This document shows, in pieces, positions 6,039 through 10,570 of a DNA stretch of 10,570 nucleotides. The position numbers were made by a program, and so were the translations under genes. The notes beneath the pieces are model-generated. The model worked only from the letters and a program-made list of their open reading frames with translations. It made no database searches and was not told the origin of the DNA. The stretch lies in contig CADEDU010000063.1 of assembly GCA_902826155.1 (NCBI GenBank), forward strand, positions 1 through 10,570. The letters run 5' to 3'. The stretch comes from an uncultured beta proteobacterium (GTDB lineage: Bacteria > Pseudomonadota > Gammaproteobacteria > Burkholderiales > SG8-39). Within the stretch, counting starts at the first letter, position 1. Every line of letters starts with the position of its first letter.

Positions 6039-6593
6039 ATGCATCGCCTCGTTCCATTCGTTCCACTCATGCTGGCGACGGCGACGGCCGGATGCGCGGT
6101 CTACAACACCGCCAGCCTCGGTGATCGCGCCGATGTGATGCTCGGCGGCCACGATCCGGTGTCGTACTTTCAAGGCGAGAAACCGGTCGCCGGCAAGCCC
6201 GAGCTCGCGCTGCGGCATCGGCACGGTACCTATCTGTTTGCCGACCCGGCCAATCTCGAACGCTTTCGCGCGGCGCCCGATCGATACGCACCGCAGTACG
6301 GGGCCTTCTGCGCAAAAGGCGTGGCCTATGCGATCCGCGCCGGCGGCGATCCGCTGGTGTACGAGGTCCGCGACGGGCGCCTGTTCATCTTCGCGGTGCC
6401 GTATGCGCGCAACTACTGGCGGACCGATCCGGCCGATTTCGTCACCAAGGCCGATCAGTACTGGCGCACCGAGCTCGAAGATGCGCCGGTGGTGTGGACC
6501 AATCTCAAGCGCTATGTCTGGCGCGTGCCGCACTACAAGACGTATCCGGAGGAGTTCGCCGACTACGAGCGTCGCACCGGCAAGAAGCCTTGA
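6039..6593 (+). CDS. YHS-domain protein, probably exported
   Basis: This 184-residue protein begins MHRLVPFVPLMLATATAGC, a short signal sequence with a weak lipobox-like end (TAGC, C19), so it may be exported or lipid-anchored. The YHS core is recognisable: GGHDPVSYF at 36-44, then YLFADPANLERFRAAPDRYAPQ at 65-86, followed by GAFCA with C91. YHS domains are small, probably metal-associated modules found in copper ATPases and in many unexplained bacterial proteins. The part after about 110 is rich in Trp and Tyr and longer than minimal YHS proteins. The frame is open upstream into the tctC remnant. ATG 6039 is chosen because it starts a proper signal peptide and GGAGG (6024-6028) lies 10 bases before it. 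It is followed after 59 bases by the CDGSH gene on the same strand, probably as an operon. Function unknown. Confidence 0.82.
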   Translation: MHRLVPFVPLMLATATAGCAVYNTASLGDRADVMLGGHDPVSYFQGEKPVAGKPELALRHRHGTYLFADPANLERFRAAPDRYAPQYGAFCAKGVAYAIRAGGDPLVYEVRDGRLFIFAVPYARNYWRTDPADFVTKADQYWRTELEDAPVVWTNLKRYVWRVPHYKTYPEEFADYERRTGKKP

Positions 6594-6652
6594 GCGCCTG
6601 ACTCTTCAAGAACATCATTGCACGACTGGCATCGCGCACAAGGACACCGCCC

Positions 6653-7276
6653 ATGAGCCGCCACCCCACGATCGAGTGCAAACCCAACGGCCCGTACCTC
6701 GTCAAGGATCTCGAGAATCTTCACTCCGCAGCGGGCGAGCGGCTGCCGACCAAGGCGGTGATTGCGCTGTGCCGCTGCGGCGGATCGGCCAACAAGCCGT
6801 TCTGCGACGCCACGCATCAGAAAAATGGCTTCTCCGGCGCGAAGCTGGACGATGGCAGCGCCGACAAGCGCGTGAGCTTCCGCGGCGCCGGGATCACCAT
6901 CTACGACAACCGCTCGATCTGCGCCCACGCGGGACACTGCACCGATGGTCTGGCCGCGGTGTTTCAGTACGACTCGGAACCGTGGATCGATCCGAACGGC
7001 GCCGCGACCGACGCGATCATCGCGACGATCCGGCGCTGCCCGTCAGGAGCGCTCAGCTACGCTCTCGATGCATCACAAAGCAGCGAGCAGTCGAGCGAAC
7101 CGGGCATTGCCGTCACACCGGACGGTCCGTACGCCGTGGAAGGTCCGGTCGACCTGCTCGGTCAAACCTGGGCGGACGGCGCATCGACCACCCAGTACAC
7201 GCTCTGTCGTTGCGGCGCATCGCGAAACAAGCCGTTCTGCGACGGCACGCACTGGAGCATCGAGTTCAAGGGCTGA
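6653..7276 (+). CDS. Double CDGSH-type iron-sulfur protein with a central ferredoxin-like (Fer4_19-type) domain
   Basis: This 207-residue protein has three probable iron-sulfur modules. The first CDGSH-type site is C40, C42, C51, H55 (CRCGGSANKPFCDATH). The second is C185, C187, C196, H200 (CRCGASRNKPFCDGTH). This 3Cys-1His pattern binds a redox-active 2Fe-2S cluster in mitoNEET-like proteins. Between them a Fer4_19-like stretch carries C90 and C96 (CAHAGHCTDG) and C129 (RRCPSGAL). MitoNEET needs a dimer to hold two clusters; here two motifs sit in one chain. Each CDGSH unit is preceded by a similar sequence (PNGPYLV at 11-17, PDGPYAV at 147-153), which suggests an internal duplication. AAGGA (6640-6644) lies 8 bases before the ATG. 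No signal peptide, so probably cytoplasmic. A role in electron transfer or cluster handling is inferred from the family. Confidence 0.93.
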   Translation: MSRHPTIECKPNGPYLVKDLENLHSAAGERLPTKAVIALCRCGGSANKPFCDATHQKNGFSGAKLDDGSADKRVSFRGAGITIYDNRSICAHAGHCTDGLAAVFQYDSEPWIDPNGAATDAIIATIRRCPSGALSYALDASQSSEQSSEPGIAVTPDGPYAVEGPVDLLGQTWADGASTTQYTLCRCGASRNKPFCDGTHWSIEFKG

Positions 7277-7303
7277 GCGCGCGGCCCATCGGGTTCACCT
7301 GGC

Positions 7304-7951
7304 TCACGCGTCCCGCGTCAGCACCACGTGTGTTGCTGCAGCCGTCGCCACATGATTCGTGCATTTGAAGCCCAGTTGCGGCAGGTTGATCCCGCCGAGC
7401 AGATGTTCGCCTGACCCGAGCAGCGCCGGCGAAATCGCCAAGTGCATTTCGTCGAGAAGCCCAGCCTGCAGATACTGGCGAATCGTGGCCACGCCGCCGC
7501 CGACCCGGACGTCTTTGCCGCCCGCCGCTTGCATCGCGCGATCGTAGGCTGCGCGGATGCCCTCGGTGACGAAGTGGAACGTCGTGCCGCCTTCCATTTC
7601 GATCGAAGCGCGCGCGTGGTGTGTCAGCACGAATACCGGGCAATGGTACGGCGGGACATCGCCCCACCAGCCCTTCCACTGATCGTCGAGCCAGGGTCCG
7701 CGCAGCGGGCCGAACATGTTCCGGCCCAGGATCCACGCGCCGATGTTCTCGAAACCGCGCACGGCGAACTCGTCGTCGACGCCGGTCGATCCGCCCTCCT
7801 GGCCGAACATTCGCCGAAACGTACGCGTGGCGAACGCCCATCCGTGCAGCGCAGGCCCGCCGACGCCCAACGGATTGTTCAGGCTCTGATCCGGTCCGGC
7901 GCCGTAACCGTCGATCGATATCGAAAAGCTTTGCACGCGCAGCCTGGCCAT
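7304..7951 (-). CDS. DHFR/RibD C-terminal domain family reductase
   Basis: This 215-residue protein has the RibD_C fold shared by dihydrofolate reductase and the reductase half of RibD, which uses NADPH. Visible marks are the N-terminal strand with ISIDGYGAG (11-19), GRNMFGP at 76-82, the nucleotide-binding VGGGVATIRQYL at 150-161, and LDEMHLAISPALLGSGEHLL near 166-185. Many members are annotated only as dihydrofolate reductase family proteins, and their substrates are unknown; true folate or riboflavin function should not be assumed. The frame extends upstream to 8320, but ATG 7951 starts the conserved domain and has GGAG (7963-7960) 8 bases before it. It begins 14 bases after the SRPBCC gene stop and is its operon partner. 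The 3' end faces the CDGSH gene, with 27 bases between stop codons. Confidence 0.9.
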   Translation of the reverse strand: MARLRVQSFSISIDGYGAGPDQSLNNPLGVGGPALHGWAFATRTFRRMFGQEGGSTGVDDEFAVRGFENIGAWILGRNMFGPLRGPWLDDQWKGWWGDVPPYHCPVFVLTHHARASIEMEGGTTFHFVTEGIRAAYDRAMQAAGGKDVRVGGGVATIRQYLQAGLLDEMHLAISPALLGSGEHLLGGINLPQLGFKCTNHVATAAATHVVLTRDA

Positions 7952-7965
7952 GGTCGCTGCTCCGC

Positions 7966-8409
7966 TCAGCCCGGGATATCGGGTTCGACCAGCATCGCCA
8001 GTTGCACCAGCGATTCCTGCCAGCCGACGTAACACGCTTCGGGAGGAATCACTTCTGGCACGCCTTCCTGCACGACGTTCAGTTCGGTGCCGCACGACAC
8101 CTGCTTCAGCTCGACCGTCACGCGCATTTCGCCGGGCAGATTGGGATCGTCGAACTTGTCGGTGTAGCGAATCCGCGTGTGCGGCGACAGTTCCAGATAC
8201 TCGCCGCCGAACGCGTGGCTGTTGCCCGAGCCGAAGTTGGTGAATGACATGCGGAAGGTTCCACCCACCTTCGCTTCGAAGTGATGCACCTTGCAGGTGA
8301 AGCCGTTGGGCGGCAGCCACTTCGCCATGGCATCGGCGTCTAGAAATGCGCGGTAGACCTTCTCGGGCGAGGCCCGCAAGACGCGGTGCAGGCGGATGGT
8401 GTGAGGCAT
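7966..8409 (-). CDS. SRPBCC/AHSA1-family (activator of Hsp90 ATPase-like) protein
   Basis: This 147-residue START-like fold protein has a hydrophobic cavity expected to bind a small ligand. The AHSA1 signature is clear: RVLRASPEKVYRAFLD at 9-24, then AMAKWLPP at 27-34, a central FEAKVGGTFRMSF strand pair at 44-56, and the long C-terminal helix beginning GWQESLVQLAMLVE at 129-142. The frame extends to an ATG at 8493, but ATG 8409 is preferred: AAAGGAG (8424-8418) lies 8 bases before it and the family starts there. It is the first gene of a two-gene operon with the DHFR-fold protein. Small SRPBCC plus DHFR-like pairs are common in bacteria with no settled role. Neither partner shows a link to the redox cassette. 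Confidence 0.92.
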   Translation of the reverse strand: MPHTIRLHRVLRASPEKVYRAFLDADAMAKWLPPNGFTCKVHHFEAKVGGTFRMSFTNFGSGNSHAFGGEYLELSPHTRIRYTDKFDDPNLPGEMRVTVELKQVSCGTELNVVQEGVPEVIPPEACYVGWQESLVQLAMLVEPDIPG

Positions 8410-8662
8410 GGGTCGATCTCCTTTATTGGCACGCGGGAACGATCGGGCAGGCAGAACGGATGGTATGGTTGGTATCGGTGGTGCCGCACACACTGAATGA
8501 ACGCACGCGTACCACTCAAGGACGTTCGAGCAACGCTCGATCCGACATCGTCGCGCGTTCGTTCAAGCCCGCTTTGGTCACGATTTGGTTACGACCCGTC
8601 TACCGCGCCATTGTGTCTCATGTCCCGTCCGGGCGCGGTTCATTTACCGTGGCAAGCCGGGC
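8410..8662. other. Divergent intergenic region between the SRPBCC gene and tamA
   Basis: This gap of about 250 bases must hold the promoters of the leftward SRPBCC-DHFR operon and the rightward tamAB pair. Apart from the SRPBCC ribosome site (8424-8418), the only clear structure is a small inverted repeat, TCGAGC-AAC-GCTCGA at 8526-8540. It could be an operator or a short hairpin, and it has no T-run for a terminator. No promoter with two good boxes was found for either direction. The frame of tamA is open through its last 78 bases from a TTG at 8585, but no signal peptide or conserved sequence begins there. Confidence 0.4.
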
Positions 8663-10414
8663 GTGCGATTGACGCTCGTCTTCGGCGTTCTTATCTGCGT
8701 CTTTGCACTCACAAACGCCGTCTCAATCGCCCTCGCCCAGAGCCCGGCGTACACGGTGCGTATCGAAGGCGCCGATGCGCTCACGATCGTTCTGGAAAAG
8801 CATCTGAGCATCGCGCAGCGCCGCGACGAGCTGGCCACGCAGCCCGAGCGCTTGCGATTCCTGATCGAACGCACCGCCAACGAAGCACGCGAGATCCTGG
8901 CTGCCGAAGGCTATCTGGATGCCCAGGTGCGCGTGGCGCCCTCGGGCGAACCGGTGAGCGACGTGGCGATCGCCGTGACGCTCGGCGAGCCGGTACGCGT
9001 GGCACAGGTCGAATTGACGTTTCAAGGCGCGATCGCATCCAATGGTCCACCGCCTACCACCGCCAGCGCGCGAGCGCGATGGACGCTCCAACCGGGCGCG
9101 CGCTTCCGGCAGGAAGCATGGGAACAGGCCAAGCGCGCGGTGCTGCGTGAGCTGCTGGCCGAGCGCTTTCCAACTGCGCGCGTCGTCACCTCGAACGCAG
9201 AGATCGACGCGCGGCGGCGTCAGGCGCGCCTCGTCGTGACGATCGACAGCGGACCGGAGTTCCGTTTCGGCACGCTCGAAGTGGTCGGCATCAGCCGGTA
9301 CAGCCGCAACGTGGTCGACGGATTGAACCCGATTCGCCCGGGCACGCCCTACTCGCAGCGCGCCTTGGCGGAACTGCAGACGCGCCTCTACACCGTTCCT
9401 TACTTCAGCTCGGTCAATGTCATCACCGAGCCGGGCTCGGCTGCGGATCCGGGTGCGCTGCCGATCCGCGTCGAAGTGATCGAGGCCGATCGCTACAAGT
9501 TCGATCTCGGCGCGGGCTACAGCACCAACACCGGCCTGCGCGTGCAAGGCGCCTACACCGACATCAATCTGCTGGAGCGTGGCTGGCGCTGGAAGTCACT
9601 CGCCCGCATCGAGGAGCGCGAGCAGCGCGTACAGACCAATCTCACGCTCCCGGTGCGCACCAGCGGCTGGCAGGACGACTACGAGCTCGCCTTCAACCGA
9701 TCCGATGTGCTGCAGTTTCGCGTCGACAGCTACACGTTCAACTACAAGTACGCCAAGACCGAAGGCCGCATCGAGCGCGCATTGTCGCTGCTCGCCACGG
9801 TGTCGCGGGAGTTTCCGGCCGGCTCGAGCATCAACACCAAGCAGGCGCTGGTGCCAGGCTATGCGTGGCGCTATCGGGCGTTCGACAACGTGCTCGATCC
9901 GCGCAGCGGCTATGAGTTCGGCGGGCAGATCGGCGCTGGAGCCAAAGCCCTGCTGTCCGATCAGAATTTCGTGCGCACGTTCGGCCGCGCGGTGGGAATC
10001 CTCGCGCTGAGCCCACGCGACACCGTCGTGGTGCGTGCCGAAGGCGGCGTAGTGTTCGCCCCCGCGCGCGACGGCATTCCGGCCGAGCTGCTGTTTCGCG
10101 CCGGCGGAGACCAGTCCCTGCGCGGCTATCGCTACCAGTCGATCGGCGTCACCGAAGGCCAAGCGATCGTTGGTGGTCGCTACCTGGTCATCGGCGGCGC
10201 GGAGTACATCCGCTGGATCGACCCGCAGTGGGGCGCGGCCGCATTCTTCGAGATCGGCGATGCATTCGACAAACGCTCGGCACTCGCGCTCAAGCGCGGC
10301 TATGGCGTAGGTGCACGCTGGCGCTCACCGGTCGGTCCGATCAACTTCGATCTGGCCTACGGCGAAGCCGCAAAGAGCGTGCGGGTCCACTTCTCCATCG
10401 GCTACGTGTTTTGA
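8663..10414 (+). CDS. tamA: TamA, outer membrane subunit of the translocation and assembly module (Omp85/BamA superfamily)
   Basis: TamA is an outer-membrane beta-barrel that works with inner-membrane TamB in autotransporter insertion and envelope lipid transport. From GTG 8663 the protein has 583 residues, close to the 577 of E. coli TamA. It starts with a signal peptide (VRLTLVFGVLICVFALTNAV, cut near ALA-Q26). Periplasmic POTRA repeats fill roughly 28-270; FRFGTLEVVGISRYS is a typical POTRA start. The 16-strand barrel follows from about 275, beginning FDLGAGYSTNTGLRVQGAY. The Omp85 loop-6 motif is present as RAGGDQSLRGY (LRGY at 486-489). The last residue is Phe after Tyr-Val, the usual beta-signal for BAM insertion. 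No ATG is well placed. A TTG at 8585 would add 26 non-signal residues, so GTG 8663 is preferred; TTG 8669 is also possible. tamB starts 16 bases after the stop. Confidence 0.9.
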   Translation: MRLTLVFGVLICVFALTNAVSIALAQSPAYTVRIEGADALTIVLEKHLSIAQRRDELATQPERLRFLIERTANEAREILAAEGYLDAQVRVAPSGEPVSDVAIAVTLGEPVRVAQVELTFQGAIASNGPPPTTASARARWTLQPGARFRQEAWEQAKRAVLRELLAERFPTARVVTSNAEIDARRRQARLVVTIDSGPEFRFGTLEVVGISRYSRNVVDGLNPIRPGTPYSQRALAELQTRLYTVPYFSSVNVITEPGSAADPGALPIRVEVIEADRYKFDLGAGYSTNTGLRVQGAYTDINLLERGWRWKSLARIEEREQRVQTNLTLPVRTSGWQDDYELAFNRSDVLQFRVDSYTFNYKYAKTEGRIERALSLLATVSREFPAGSSINTKQALVPGYAWRYRAFDNVLDPRSGYEFGGQIGAGAKALLSDQNFVRTFGRAVGILALSPRDTVVVRAEGGVVFAPARDGIPAELLFRAGGDQSLRGYRYQSIGVTEGQAIVGGRYLVIGGAEYIRWIDPQWGAAAFFEIGDAFDKRSALALKRGYGVGARWRSPVGPINFDLAYGEAAKSVRVHFSIGYVF

Positions 10415-10430
10415 AGCGCCGAGCGCGGCT

Positions 10431-10570
10431 ATGCTGATGCGCCGTCTGCTGCTATGGAGCAGCGCTGCCGCCCTGATCCTCACTCTGGCGGCGGGTGCCG
10501 GCGTGTGGTGGCTCGGGCGCACCGAGTCGGCCGCCTGGCTGCTGCAGCGTCTGGCCGCGCACCTGGATGG
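10431..10570 (+). CDS. tamB: TamB N-terminus (partial, cut by the window end)
   Basis: The frame from ATG 10431 stays open to the window edge (46 codons). It encodes two arginines followed by a hydrophobic segment (LLLWSSAAALILTLAAGAG), the N-terminal signal anchor that holds TamB in the inner membrane. TESAAWLLQRLAAHL then resembles the short amphipathic start common after the anchor in TamB proteins. Position 16 bases after tamA on the same strand is the standard tamAB arrangement. A second in-frame ATG at 10437 may be the true start; no strong ribosome site is seen for either. The large beta-helical body lies outside the window, so the call depends on context and the anchor. Confidence 0.8.
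   Translation, partial: MLMRRLLLWSSAAALILTLAAGAGVWWLGRTESAAWLLQRLAAHLD

Noticed and set aside
5826..6533. N-terminal extension of the TetR frame to 433 residues
   Set aside because: The extra 236 residues are antisense to the YHS gene and the tctC remnant, are Arg/Gly-rich without domain character, and would run through the promoter and operator of tetR.
7952..8320. Extension of the DHFR-family frame to 338 residues
   Set aside because: The added part is a shifted-frame shadow of the SRPBCC gene. A ribosome site and the family N-terminus both point to ATG 7951.
8585..8662. TTG start giving TamA of 609 residues
   Set aside because: It puts 26 residues with two Cys before the signal peptide, and the family has none. 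GTG 8663 starts right at the signal sequence.
8723..9547. Minus-strand frame of 274 residues
   Set aside because: It is antisense to the POTRA region of tamA and shows no domain or start signals.

Overview
The window looks like a GC-rich proteobacterial chromosome, most likely a betaproteobacterium of the Burkholderiales. This is inferred from a remnant of a tripartite-tricarboxylate-transporter (Bug/TctC) receptor gene, a family greatly expanded in that order, from a mandelate-racemase-type gene of the kind that often sits beside such receptors, and from a tamA-tamB pair. No rRNA, tRNA, CRISPR array or recognisable insertion sequence was seen.

Layout. (1) 1-1179, plus strand: a mandelate racemase/muconate lactonizing enzyme family gene, broken by one in-frame TGA at 964-966 where the family has glycine. 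(2) 1084-5825, minus strand: a redox cassette read from right to left. It holds a TetR-family repressor, a zinc-less MDR (quinone-oxidoreductase-like) enzyme, a short-chain dehydrogenase, an Old Yellow Enzyme (OYE) and an exported alpha/beta hydrolase. Three copies of the palindrome ATGACGnTCrTCAT lie before tetR, before the MDR gene and before the SDR-OYE-hydrolase operon, so the cassette reads as one autoregulated regulon. (3) About 5919-6035, plus strand: a scrap of a tctC receptor gene that has lost its start codon and almost all of its body. (4) 6039-7276, plus strand: a YHS-domain protein and a CDGSH/ferredoxin-like/CDGSH iron-sulfur protein. (5) 7304-8409, minus strand: a two-gene operon of an AHSA1-type SRPBCC protein and a RibD/DHFR-fold reductase. 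(6) 8663-10570, plus strand: tamA and the first 46 codons of tamB.

How the genes work together. The cassette suggests inducible handling of an electrophilic carbonyl, enone or quinone. OYE and the MDR enzyme would reduce activated C=C bonds or quinones, the SDR would act on the carbonyl/alcohol, and the hydrolase would act outside the cytoplasm. The repressor has a Gly-Cys pair at the position of the redox-sensing Cys of E. coli NemR, which also controls an OYE. The substrate cannot be read from the sequence.

The cassette appears to have been inserted, in opposite orientation, between a racemase gene and its downstream tctC partner. Three signs support this: the racemase 3' end is overlapped by a non-homologous tail of the hydrolase frame, the tctC scrap lies on the far side in the racemase orientation, and both plus-strand genes are damaged. 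This history is an inference. The right-hand part (tamAB and the small operons) looks like ordinary chromosomal backbone.
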